64,000 nucleotides of DNA from positions 868,001 through 932,000 of the forward strand of contig CATKHW010000013.1 in assembly GCA_949752795.1 (NCBI GenBank). Direction: 5' to 3'. Positions 38,250 to 50,429 of this stretch are shown piece by piece. The translations under genes and the position numbers were made by a program. The notes below the pieces were generated by a model. That model saw only the letters and a list, made by a program, of their open reading frames with translations, had not been told where the DNA came from and did not search any database. This stretch comes from Hyperoodon ampullatus. Lineage: Eukaryota > Chordata > Mammalia > Artiodactyla > Ziphiidae. Position 1 is the first letter of the stretch; each line of letters starts with the position of its first letter.

Positions 38250-39993
38250 CTCACCAAAAACGAGTTGAAAAATGGAGCTCAGGGGCACAGCAATTCACAA
38301 ACTGGCCGAGTAATAAAGGACAACTATCGTCCAAAAATCTGTTGAGGGAAGGCAATGAGGCGGACTTGAAAGCGTGGCAGAATAGCAGGAAACAGATTTC
38401 AAGAGGTACGTTGGAATCGCCTTTAAAGCACAGGAAGAGGGGCACAACTTCGACAATGATGCACTTGGCCAAAAAGGGCGTATGTGTTTTCCCCTGAATA
38501 TATTCAAGAGAAAACGCATAAGCCCTTTTTGGCCAAGCAAGCAAGCGGGCAATGCAAATCTGCACTACAAAGAAGTATCACTTCCCACCAGTCAAAAGGG
38601 ACAACCACAAAATGTGTAAAAACCAGAAAGGCAAGACAGGCCCTGGAGAACAGGGTGCCTTGTTATGCTGATGGGCGGGATGTAAATTGCCAACTGCCTC
38701 TCTGGAGGAGTGCATTGTGTTCCCTAAAACAAGTAAACAACAGAGCTACAGAGCAAAGGGCACTTCCAGTCTAGGGAATATACCTTGGGAAAACTGAAAA
38801 TCAAAAAGACACAGCCACCCCAACATTTAGGGCTGCACTGCTTACAAGGACCTCAACTTGGGTACACCTTAAATATCCCAGGAAATATAAACATGGTTCA
38901 AAAAATTGTGGTACTTACGTACGATGGAATATCCCTCAGCCATGAAATCAATGTCATAAGACCAGTAGCAGCAAAATGGGTGGATTCAGGTACGATGATT
39001 CTAAGTGAAATAAGTCACACAGAAAAAGAAACTTATAATAAGATATCACTTATGAAGATCCTGTAAAGATGGCTACACTTGAACTGAGTTAGGAAAGAGA
39101 ACAGTGTCTCACATTTAGAAAACACTCTTATGCCTGCTTAAGGGGGAAGGAGAGGTGGGGTGATGCATAAAACCAGAGTTTGATATAAGCACAGGTACCG
39201 TTCCAAAAACCAACTATGGAATAGACAAGACCTACACCTTCCTCAGTGAAAGGGACTCAAAACCCCATATTTCCCGCAGAGGAATATATCTGACTAGTAA
39301 AGTAAGAATCTTAAAACCTATGTATTGATATGTCTCCGTAAGGGAATCAAGTGTGTCTAGACTGGCATAAACATGGCAGCGAGAATCAGCTCAAACCCAC
39401 TATAAAAAGGAATTTCAAAAATAAAACAAAAAAACTGGGAAATTCTTTACAATTCCTTCAGGGTCTCTGATGAAACCTGAAATGACCCTATCTACAATGA
39501 CAGCTGGATGTGGCATAAGGCTGGACACTTGGGACTGAGAGGATTGGTGAGATTGGGTGAGCAAATGCAGACCCTTTAAAGCAATAATGCATGGCACATA
39601 TTCCATGGGTCCCAACTCTCCAGGTTGAAGGGAATATTACTACAGATATAACATGTACGGGAATCCTAGAGAACGGACACACTGTGAATACGAAAGGTTT
39701 CTAAAACTCAACGAATAGTCCCTCTCCTGGTGCTCCGGTTTGACTTTCCATCTGCTTTATTATCAACCTCCCAACTTGGAGAGACAGCCCCTTTAACCTC
39801 CTGGTTCGCACAGGTTGCCAATTTGGCAGAGGATGAAAGGGAAGAGGGAGAACCAATGAGAGAGTAGCTGTTAGTCATTTGGACGGGCACATATCACTGT
39901 AATTTCCCGGCAGGAAGAAGAATTAACCAAAGTCTCAGCCACCCACCGGAAATCAGTATAGATCCTGAAACAAAATTTTGGACTTGCGGTCAG
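38250..39993 (+). repeat. Monomer 23 (equivalent of monomer 13)
   Basis: 1,744 bp with the 5-bp duplication near 39300. Palindrome at 38464-38537 with the four mismatches of monomer 13. A private change is ccaacattta near 38821. Confidence 0.9.
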
Positions 39994-41732
39994 CTCACCA
40001 AAAACGAGTTGAAAAATGGAGCTCAGGGGCACAGCAATTCACAAACTGGCCGAGTAATAAAGGAAAACTATCGTCCAAAAATCTGTTGAGGGAAGGCAAC
40101 GAGGTGGACTTGAAAGCGAGGCAGAATAGCAGGAAACAGATTTCAAGAGGTACGTTGGAATCGCCTTTAAAGCACAGGAAGAGGGGCACAACTTCGACAA
40201 TGATGCACTTGGCCAAAAAGGGCGTATGCGTTTTCTCCTGAATATATTCAGGAGAAAACGCATACGCCCTTTTTGGCCAAGCAAGCAAGCGGGCAATGCA
40301 ATTCTGCACTACAAAGAAGTATCACTTCCCACCGGTCCAAAGGGACATCCACAAAATGTGTAAAAACCAGAAAGGCAAGACTGGTCCTGGAGAACAGGGA
40401 GCCTTGTTATGCTGATGGGCGGGATGTAAATTGCCAACTGCCTCTCTGGAGGAGTGCATTGTGTTCCCTAAAACAAGTAAACAACAGAGCTACAGAGCCA
40501 AGGGCAGTTCCAGTCTAGGGAATATACCTTGGGAAAACTGAAAATCAAAAAGACACAGCCACCCCAAAATTTAGGGCTGCACTGCTTACAAGGACCTCAA
40601 CTTCGGTACACCTTAAATATCCCAGGAAATATAAACATGGTTCAAAAAATTGTGGTACTTACGTACGATGGAATATCCCTCAGCCATGAAATCAATGTCA
40701 TAAGACCAGTAGCAGCAAAATGGGTGGATTCAGGTACGATGATTCTAAGTGAAATAAGTCACACAGAAAAAGAAACTTATCATAAGATATCACTTATGAA
40801 GATCCTGTAAACATGGCTACACTTGAACTGAGTTAGGAAAGAGAACAGTGTCTCACATTTAGAAAACACTCTTATGCCTGCTTAAGGGGGAAGGAGAGGT
40901 GGGGTGATGCATAAAACCAGAGTTTGATATAAGCACAGGTACCGTTCCAAAAACCAACTATGGAATAGACAAGACCTACACCTTCCTCAGTGAAAGGGAC
41001 TCAAAACCCCATATTTCCCGCAGAGGAATATACCTGACTAGTAAGAATCTTAAAACCTATGTATTGATATGTCTCCGTAAGGGAATCAAGTGTGTCTAGA
41101 CTGGGATAAACATGGCAGCGAGAATCAGCTCAAACCCACTATAAAAAGGAATTTCAAAAATAAAACAAAAAAACTGGGAAATTCTTTACAATTCCTTCAG
41201 GGTCTCTGATGAAACCTGAAATGACCCTATCTACAATGACAGCTGGATGTGGCATAAGGCTGGACACTTGGGACTGAGAGGATTGGTGAGATTGGGTGAG
41301 CAAATGCAGACCTTTTAAAGCAATAATGCATGGCACACATTCCATGGGTCCCAACTCTCCAGGTTGAAGGGAATATTACTACAGATATAACATGTACGGG
41401 AATCCTAGAGAACGGACACACTGTGAATACGAAAGGTTTCTAAAACTCAACGAATAGTCCCTCTCCTGGTGCTCCGGTTTGACTTTCCATCTGCTTTATT
41501 ATCAACCTCCCAACTTGGAGAGACAGCCCCTTTAACCTCCTGGTTCGCACAGGTTGCCAATTTGGCAGAGGATGAAAGGGAAGAGGGAGAACCAATGAGA
41601 GAGTAGCTGTTAGGCATTTGGACGGGCACATATCACTGTAATTTCCCGGCAGGAAGAAGAATTAACCAAAGTCTCAGCCACCCACCGGGTATCAGTATAG
41701 ATCCTGAACCAAAATTTTGGACTTGGGGTCAG
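39994..41732 (+). repeat. Monomer 24 (equivalent of monomer 14, with a patch)
   Basis: 1,739 bp. Perfect palindrome at 40208-40281. Matches monomer 14 except for a short monomer 15/25-type patch (actggtcctgg) at about 40380-40390, with monomer 14 states on both sides. Confidence 0.9.
40378..40392. other. Probable gene conversion patch in monomer 24
   Basis: Three differences from monomer 14 (actggtcctgg instead of acaggccctag) equal the monomer 15/25/28 sequence, while the flanking ggtccaaagg (near 40334) and gggcagttcc (near 40502) are monomer 14 type. The tract is at most about 170 bp. Confidence 0.6.
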
Positions 41733-43471
41733 CTCACCAAAAACGAGTTGAAAAATGGAGCTCAGGGGCACAGCAATTCACAAACTGGCCGAGTAATAAA
41801 GGACAACTATCGTCCAAAAATCTGTTGAGGGAAGGCAACGAGGCGGACTTGAAAGCGAGGCAGAATAGCAGGAAACAGATTTCAAGAGGTACGTTGGAAT
41901 CGCCTTTAAAGCACAGGAAGAGGGGCACAACTTCGACAATGATGCACTTGGCCCAAAAGGGCGTATGCGTTTTCTCCTGAATATATTCAGGAGAAAACGC
42001 ATACACACTTTTTGTCCAAGCAAGCAAGCGGGCAATGCAAATCTCCACTACAAAGAAGTATCACTTCCCACCGGTCAAAAGGGACATCCACAAAATGTGT
42101 AAAAACCAGAAAGGCAAGACTGGTCCTGGAGAACAGGGAGCCTTGTTATGCTGATGGACGGGATGTAAATTGCCAACTGCCTCTCTGGAGGAGTGCATTT
42201 TGTTCCCTAAAACAAGTAAACAACAGAGCTACAGAGCCAAGTGCACTTCCAGTCTAGGGAATATACCTGGGAAAAACTGAAAATCAATAAGACAGAGCCA
42301 CCCCAAAATTTTGGGCTGCACTGCTTACAAGGACCTCAACTTGGGTACACCTTAAATATCCCAGGAAATATAAAAATGGTTCAAAAAATTGTGGTACTTA
42401 TGTACGATGGAATATCCCTCAGCCATGAAATCAATGACATAACACCAGTAGCAGCAAAATGGGTGGATTCAGGTACGATGATTCTAAGTGAAATAAGTCA
42501 CAGAGAAAAAGAAACTTATCATAAGTTATCACTTATGAAGATCCTGTAAACATGGCTACACTTGAACTGAGTTAGGAAAGAGAACAGTGTCTCACATTTA
42601 GAAAACACTCTTATGCCTGCTTAAGGGGGAAGGAGAGGTGGGGTGATGCATAAAACCAGAGTTTGATATAAGCACAGGTACCGTTCCAAAAACCAACTAT
42701 GGAATAGACAAGACCTACACCTTCCTCAGTGAAAGGGACTCAAAACCCCATATTTCCCGCAGAGGAATATATCTGACTAGTAAGAATCTTAAAACCTATG
42801 TATTGATATGTCTCCGTAAGGGAATCAAGTGTGTCTAGACTGGGATAAACATGGCAGCGAGAATCAGCTCAAACCCACTATAAACAGGAATTTCAAAAAC
42901 AAAACAAAAAGACTGGGAAATTCTTTACAATTCCTTCAGGGTCTCTGATGAAACCTGGAATGACCCTATCTACAACGACAGCTGGATGTGGCATAAGGCT
43001 GGACACTTTGGACTGAGAGGATTGGTGAGATTGGGTGAACAAATGCAGACCATTTAAAGCAATAATGCATGGCACACATTCCATGGGTCCCAACTCTCCA
43101 GGTTGAAGGGAATATTACTACAGTTATAACATGTACGGGAAACCTAGAGAACGGACACACTGTGAATACGAAAGGTTTCTAAAACTCAACGAATAGTCCC
43201 TCTCCTGGTGCTCCGGTTTGACTTTCCATCTGCTTTAATATCAACCTCCCAACTTGAAGAGACAGACCCTTTAACCTCCTGGTTCGCACAGGTTGCCAAT
43301 TTGGCAGAGGATGAAAGGGAAGAGGGAGAACCAATGAGAGAGTAGCTGTTAGGCATTTGGACGGGCACATATCACTGTAATTTCCCGGCAGGAAGAAGAA
43401 TTAACCAAAGTCTCAGCCCCCCACCGGGAACCAGCATAGATCCTGAACCAAAATTTTAGACCTGCGGTCAG
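41733..43471 (+). repeat. Monomer 25 (equivalent of monomer 15)
   Basis: 1,739 bp. Palindrome at 41947-42020 with the three one-sided changes of monomer 15 plus catacac, a further CpG transition. Last monomer of block B. Confidence 0.9.
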
Positions 43472-45214
43472 CTCACCAAAAACGAGTTGAAAAATGGAGC
43501 TCAGGGGCACAGCAATTCACAAACTGGCCGAGTAATAAAGGACAACTATCGTCCAAAAATCTGTTGAGGGAAGGCAACGAGGTGGACTTGAAAGCGAAGC
43601 AGAATAGCAGGAAACAGATTTCAAGAGGTACGTTGGAATCACCTTTAAAGCACCGGATGAGGGGCACAACTTCGGCAATGATGCACGTGGCCAAAAAGGG
43701 CGTATGCGTTTTCTCCTGAATATATTCAGGAGAAAACGCATACGCCCTTTTTGGCCAAGCAAGCAATCGGGCAATGCAAATCTGCATTACAAAGAAGTAT
43801 CACTTACCACCGGTCAAAAGGGACATCCACAAAATGTGTAAAAACCAGAAAGGCAAGACAGACACTGGAGAACAGGGAGCCTTGTTATGCTGATGGGCGG
43901 ATGTAAATTGCCAACTGCCTCTCTGGAGGAGTACATTGTGTTCCGTAAAACAAGTAAAGAACAGAGCTACAGAGCCAAGGGCACTTCCAGTCTAAGGAAT
44001 ATACCTTTGGAAAACTGAATATCAAAAAGACACAGCCACCCCATAATTTAGGGCTGCACTGCTTACAAGGACCTCAACTTGGGTACACCTTAAATATCCC
44101 AGGAAATATAAAAATGGTTCAAAAAATTGTGGTACATACGTACGATGGAATATCCCTCAGCCATGAAATCAATGACATAACACCAGTAGCAGCAAAATGG
44201 GTGGATTCAGGTACGATGATTCTAAGTGAAATAAGTCACAGAGAAAAAGAAACTTATCATAAGTTATCACTTATGAAGATCCTGTAAACATGACTACACT
44301 TGAACTGAGTTAGGAAAGAGAACAGTGTCTCACATTTAGAAAACACTCTTATGCCTGCTTAAGGGGGAAGGAGAGGTGGGGTGATGCATAAAACCAGAGT
44401 TTGATATAAGCACAGGTACCGTTCCAAAAACCAACTACGGAATAGACAAGACCTACACCTTCCTCAGTGAAAGGGAATCAAAACCCCATATTTCCCGCAG
44501 AGGAATATATCTGACTAGTAAATTAAGAATCTTAAAACCTATGTATAGATATGTCTCCGTAAGGGAATCAAGTGTGTCTAGACTGGGATAAATATGGCAG
44601 CGAGAATCAGCTCAAACCCACTATAAAAAGGAATTTCAAAAATAAAACAAAAAAACTGGGAAATTCTTTACAATTCCTTCAGGGTCTCTGATGAAACCTG
44701 AAATGACCCTATCTACAATGACAGCTGGATGTGGCATAAGGCTGGACACTTGGGACTGAGAGGATTGGTGAGATTGGGTGAGCAAATGCAGACCCTTTAA
44801 AGCAATAATGCATGGCACACATTCCATGGGTCCCAACTCTCCAGGTTGAAGGGAATATTACTACAGATATAACATGTACGGGAATCCTAGAGAACGGACA
44901 CACTGTGAATACGAAAGGTTTCTAAAACTCAACGAATAGTCCCTCTCCTGGTGCTCCGGTTTGACTTTCCATCTGCTTTATTATCAACCTCCCAACTTGG
45001 AGAGACAGCCCCTTTAACCTCCTGGTTCGCACAGGTTGCCAATTTGGCAGAGGATGAAAGGGAAGAGGGAGAACCAATGAGAGAGTAGCTGTTAGGCATT
45101 TGGACGGGCACATATCACTGTAATTTCCCGGCAGGAAGAAGAATTAACCAAAGTCTCAGACACCCACTGGGAATCAGTATAGATACTGAACCAAAATTTT
45201 GGACTTGTGGTCAG
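43472..45214 (+). repeat. Monomer 26
   Basis: 1,743 bp with a variant of the 5-bp duplication (gtaaattaag near 44519). Palindrome at 43686-43759 is perfect except at the outer edge (cacgtgg). Partner is monomer 30, 6,958 bp on. Changes from block B type to block C type within 43477-43582. Confidence 0.88.
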
Positions 45215-46953
45215 CTCACCAAAAACGAGTTGAAAAATGGAGCTCAGGGGCACAGCAATTCACAAACTGGCCGAGTAATAAAGGACAACTATCGTCCAAA
45301 AATCTGTTGAGGGAAGGCAACGAGGTGGACTTGAAAGCGAGGCAGAATAGCAGGAAACAGATTTCAAGAGGTACGTTGGAATCGCCTTTAAAGCACAGGA
45401 AGAGGGGCACAACTTCGACAATGATGCACTTGGCCAAAAAGGGCGTATGCGTTTTCTCCTGAATATATTCAGGAGAAAACGCATACGCCCTTTTTGGCCA
45501 AGCAAGCAAGCGGGCAATGCAATTCTGCACTACAAAGAAGTATCACTTCCCACCGGTCCAAAGGGACATCCACAAAATGTGTAAAAACCAGAAAGGCAAG
45601 ACAGGCCCTAGAGAACAGGGAGCCTTGTTATGCTGATGGGCGGGATGTAAATTGCCAACTGCCTCTCTGGAGGAGTGCATTGTGTTCCCTAAAACAAGTA
45701 AACAACAGAGCTACAGAGCCAAGGGCAGTTCCAGTCTAGGGAATATACCTTGGGAAAACTGAAAATCAAAAAGACACAGCCACCCCAAAATTTAGGGCTG
45801 CACTGCTTACAAGGACCTCAACTTGGGTACACCTTAAATATCCCAGGAAATATAAAAATGGTTCAAAAAATTGTGGTACTTACGTACGATGGAATATCCC
45901 TCAGCCATGAAATCAATGTGATAAGACCAGTAGCAGCAAAATGGGTGGATTCAGGTACGATGATTCTAAGTGAAATAAGTCACACAGAAAAAGAAACTTA
46001 TCATAAGATATCACTTATGAAGATCCTGTAAACATGGCTACACTTGAACTGAGTTAGGAAAGAGAACAGTGTCTCACATTTAGAAAACACTCTTATGCCT
46101 GCTTAAGGGGGAAGGAGAGGTGGGGTGATGCATAAAACCAGAGTTTGATATAAGCACAGGTACCGTTCCAAAAACCAACTATGGAATAGACAAGACCTAC
46201 ACCTTCCTCAGTGAAAGGGACTCAAAACCCCATATTTCCCGCAGAGGAATATATCTGACTAGTAAGAATCTTAAAACCTATGTATTGATATGTCTCTGTA
46301 AGGGAATCAAGTGTGTCTAGACTGGGATAAACATGGCAGCGAGAATCAGCTCAAACCCACTATAAAAAGGAATTTCAAAAATAAAACAAAAAAACTGGGA
46401 AATTCTTTACAATTCCTTCAGGGTCTCTGATGAAACCTGAAATGACCCTATCTACAATGACAGCTGGATGTGGCATAAGGCTGGACACTTGGGACTGAGA
46501 GGATTGGTGAGATTGGGTGAGCAAATGCAGACCCTTTAAAGCAATAATGCATGGCACACATTCCATGGGTCCCAACTCTCCAGGTTGAAGGGAATATTAC
46601 TACAGATATAACATGTACGGGAATCCTAGAGAACGGACACACTGTGAATACGAAAGGTTTCTAAAACTCAACGAATAGTCCCTCTCCTGGTGCTCCGGTT
46701 TGACTTTCCATCTGCTTTATTATCAACCTCCCAACTTGGAGAGACAGCCCCTTTAACCTCCTGGTTCGCACAGGTTGCCAATTTGGCAGAGGATGAAAGG
46801 GAAGAGGGAGAACCAATGAGAGAGTAGCTGTTAGGCATTTGGACGGGCACATATCACTGTAATTTCCCGGAAGGAAGAAGAATTAACCAAAGTCTCAGCC
46901 ACCCACCGGGAATCAGTATAGATCCTGAAACAAAATTTTGGACTTGCGGTCAG
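45215..46953 (+). repeat. Monomer 27
   Basis: 1,739 bp. Perfect palindrome at 45429-45502. Belongs to the monomer 14/24/31 type (gcaattctgc, ggtccaaagg). gggaatcc state. Partner of monomer 31 up to about 53250. Confidence 0.9.
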
Positions 46954-48692
46954 CTCACCAAAAACGAGTTGAAAAATGGAGCTCAGGGGCACAGCAATTC
47001 ACAAACTGGCCGAGTAATAAAGGACAACTATCGTCCAAAAATCTGTTGAGGGAAGGCAACGAGGCGGACTTGAAAGCGAGGCAGAATAGCAGGAAACAGA
47101 TTTCCAGAGGTACGTTGGAATCGCCTTTAAAGCACAGAAAGAGGGGCACAACTTCGACAATGATGCACTTGGCCAAAAAGTGCGTATGCGTATTCTCCTG
47201 AATATATTCAGGAGAAAACGCATACGCACTTTTTGTCCAAGCAAGCAAGCGGGCAATGCAAATCTCCACTACAAAGAAGTATCACTTCCCACCGGTCAAA
47301 AGGGACATCCACAAAATGTGTAAAAACCAGAAAGGCAAGACTGGTCCTGGAGAACAGGGAGCCTTGTTATGCTGATGGACGGGATGTAAATTGCCAACTG
47401 CCTCTCTGGAGGAGTGCATTTTGTTCCCTAAAACAAGTAAACAACAGAGCTACAGAGCCAAGGGCACTTCCAGTCTAGGGAATATACCTGGGAAAAACTG
47501 AAAATCAATAAGACAGAGCCACCCCAAAATTTTGGGCTGCACTGCTTACAAGGACCTCAACTTGGGTACACCTTAAATATCCCAGGAAATATAAAAATGG
47601 TTCAAAAAATTGTGGTACTTACATACGATGGAATATCCCTCAGCCATGAAATCAATGACATAACACCAGTAGCAGCAAAATGGGTGGATTCAGGTACGAT
47701 GATTCTAAGTGAAATAAGTCACAGAGAAAAAGAAACTTATCATAAGTTATCACTTATGAAGATCCTGTAAACATGGCTACACTTGAACTGAGTTAGGAAA
47801 GAGAACAGTGTCTCACATTTAGAAAACACTCTTATGCCTGCTTAAGGGGGAAGGAGAGGTGGGGTGATGCATAAAACCAGAGTTTGATATAAGCACAGGT
47901 ACCGTTCCAAAAACCAACTATGGAATAGACAAGACCTACACCTTCCTCAGTGAAAGGGACTCAAAACCCCATATTTCCCGCAGAGGAATATATCTGACTA
48001 GTAAGAATCTTAAAACCTATGTATTGATATGTCTCCGTAAGGGAATCAAGTGTGTCTAGAATGGCATAAACATGGCAGCGAGAATCAGCTCAAACCCACT
48101 ATAAAAAGGAATTTCAAAAACAAAACAAAAAGACTGGGAAATTCTTTACAATTCCTTCAGGGTCTCTGATGAAACCTGGAATGACCCTATCTACAACGAC
48201 AGCTGGATGTGGCATAAGGCTGGACACTTTGGACTGAGAGGATTGGTGAGATTGGGTGAACAAATGCAGACCATTTAAAGCAATAATGCATGGCACACAT
48301 TCCATGGGTCCCAACTCTCCAGGTTGAAGGGAATATTACTACAGTTATAACATGTACGGGAAACCTAGAGAACGGACACACTGTGAATACGAAAGGTTTC
48401 TAAAACTCAACGAATAGTCCCTCTCCTGGTGCTCCGGTTTGACTTTCCATCTGCTTTAATATCAACCTCCCAACTTGGAGAGACAGACCCTTTAACCTCC
48501 TGGTTCGCACAGGTTGCCAATTTGGCAGAGGATGAAAGGGAAGAGGGAGAACCAATGAGAGAGTAGCTGTTAGGCATTTGGACGGGCACATATCACTGTA
48601 ATTTCCCGGCAGGAAGAAGAATTAACCAAAGTCTCAGCCCCCCACCGGGAACCAGTATAGGTCCTGAACCAAAATTTTGGACTTGCGGTCAG
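46954..48692 (+). repeat. Monomer 28
   Basis: 1,739 bp. Palindrome at 47168-47241: both arms carry the same transversion (gtgcg left, cgcac right), where relatives 15 and 25 have it on the right only. Two mismatched pairs remain (ttgtcc on the right, gtattctc on the left). gaccatttaaag and gggaaacc states. Confidence 0.9.
47168..47241. repeat. Palindrome with a matched transversion in both arms (monomer 28)
   Basis: The left arm reads aaaaagtgcg and the right arm cgcacttttt, so the G-to-T on one side is paired by C-to-A on the other. Monomers 15 and 25, otherwise of the same type, have only the right-arm change. Two other positions remain unpaired. Confidence 0.85.
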
Positions 48693-50429
48693 CTCACCTA
48701 AAACGAGTTGAAAAATGGAGCTCAGGGGCACAGCAATTCACAAACTGGCCGAGTAATAAAGGACAACTATCGTCCAAAAATCTGTTGAGGGAAGGCCACG
48801 CGGCGGACTTGAAAGCGAGGCAGAATAGCAGGAACCAGATTTCAAGAGGTACGTTGGAATCGCCTTTAAAGCACAGGAAGAGGGGCACAACTTCGACAAT
48901 GATGCACTTGGCCAAAAAGGGCGTATGCGTTTTCTCCTGAATATATTCAGGAGAAAACGCATACGCCCTATTTGGCCAAGCAAGCAAGCAGGCAATGCAA
49001 ATCTGCACTACAAAGAAGTATCACTTCCCACCGGTCAAAAGGGACTTCCACAAAATGTGTAAAAACCAGAAAGGCAAGACAGGCCCTGGAGAACAGGGAG
49101 CCTTGTTATGCTGATGGGCGGGATGTAAATTGCCAACTGCCTCTCTGGAGGAGTGCATTGTGTTCCCTAAAACAAGTAAACAACAGAGCTACAGAGCCAA
49201 GGGCACTTCCAGTCTAGGGAATATACCTTGGGAAAACTGAAAATCAAAAAGACACAGCCACCCCAAAATTTAGGGCTGCACTGCTTACAAGGACCTCAAC
49301 TTGGGTACACCTTAAATATCCCAGGAAATATAAATATGGTTCAAAAAATTTTGGTACTTATATACGATGGAATATCCCTCAGCCATGAAATCAATGTCAT
49401 AAGACCAGTAGCAGCAAAATGGGTGGATTCAGGTATGATGATTCTAAGTGAAATACGTCACACAGAAAAAGAAACTTATCATAAGATATCACTTATGAAG
49501 ATCCTGTAAACATGGATACACTTGAACTGAGTTAGGAAAGAGAACAGTGTCTCACATTTAGAAAACACTCTTATGCCTGCTTAAGGGGGAAGGAGAGGTG
49601 GGGTGATGCATAAAACCAGAGTTTGATATAAGCAGAGGTACCGTACCAAAACCCAACTATGGAATAGGCAAGACCTACACCTTCCTCAGTGAAAGGGACT
49701 CAAAACCCCATATTTCCCGCAGAGGAATATATCTGACTAGTAAGAATCTTAAAACCTATGTATTGATATGTCTCCGTAAGGGAACCAAGTGTGTCTAGAC
49801 TGGCATAAACATGGCAGCGAGAATCAGCTCAAACCCACTATAAAAAGGAATTTCAAAAACAAAACAAAAAACTGGGAAATTCTTTACAAATCATTCAGAG
49901 TCTCTGATGAAACCTGGACTGACCCTATCTACAACGACAGCTGGATGTGGCATAAGGCGGGACACTTGGACTGAGAGGATGGGTGAGATTGGGTGAACAA
50001 ATGCAGAACATTTAAAGCATTAATGCATGGCACACATTCCATGGGTCCCAACTCTCCAGGTTGAAGGGAATATTACTACAGTTATAACATGTACGGGAAA
50101 CCTAGAGAATGGACACACTGTGAATACGAAAGGTTTCTAAAACTCAACGAATAGTCCCTCTCCTGGTGCTCCGGTTTGACTTTCCACCTGCTTTACTATC
50201 AACCTCCCAACTTGGAGAGACAGCCCCTTTAACCTCCTCGTTCGCACAGGTTGCCAATTTGGCAGAGGATGAAAGGGAAGAGGGAGAACCAATGAGAGAG
50301 TAGCTGTTACGCATTTGGACGGGCACATATCACTCTAATTTCCCGGCAGAAAGAAGAATTAACCAAAGTCTCAGCCCCCCACCGGGAACCAGCATAGATC
50401 CTGAACCAAAATTTTGGACCTGCGGTCAG
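48693..50429 (+). repeat. Monomer 29
   Basis: 1,737 bp. Palindrome at 48907-48980 with one mismatch (cctatttgg). A distinct monomer with several private changes, such as ggccacgcgg near 48795, tatatacgat near 49359 and a short stretch of substitutions at 49889-50030. Confidence 0.9.

Larger units (their letters stand above)
26085..43471 (+). repeat. Higher-order block B, 10 monomers, internally deleted copy of A
   Basis: Order by block A equivalents: 1, 2/3 hybrid, 4, 5, 6/7 hybrid, 8, 9/12 hybrid, 13, 14, 15. The three hybrids remove one, one and three monomer lengths. Hybrids are expected if B arose by unequal crossover deletion from an A-like block, so A is more likely ancestral. A collapsed or mis-joined assembly is the main alternative. 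Confidence 0.83.
43472..50429 (+). repeat. Block C, 4 monomers (26-29)
   Basis: Monomers 26 and 27 match monomers 30 and 31 at a constant spacing of 6,958 bp (four monomers), sharing rare variants such as the CG-to-GG change at the palindrome edge (cacgtgg) and the palindrome-distal gacac variant. Monomers 27 and 28 also resemble 24 and 25, which suggests an underlying three-monomer sub-pattern (24-25-26, 27-28-29). Confidence 0.7.

Noticed and set aside
1..43471. Block B as a pure assembly duplication
   Set aside because: Partner monomers differ by scattered substitutions and B contains hybrid monomers with private changes, which favours a real duplication. Assembly error at individual junctions cannot be excluded from sequence alone.
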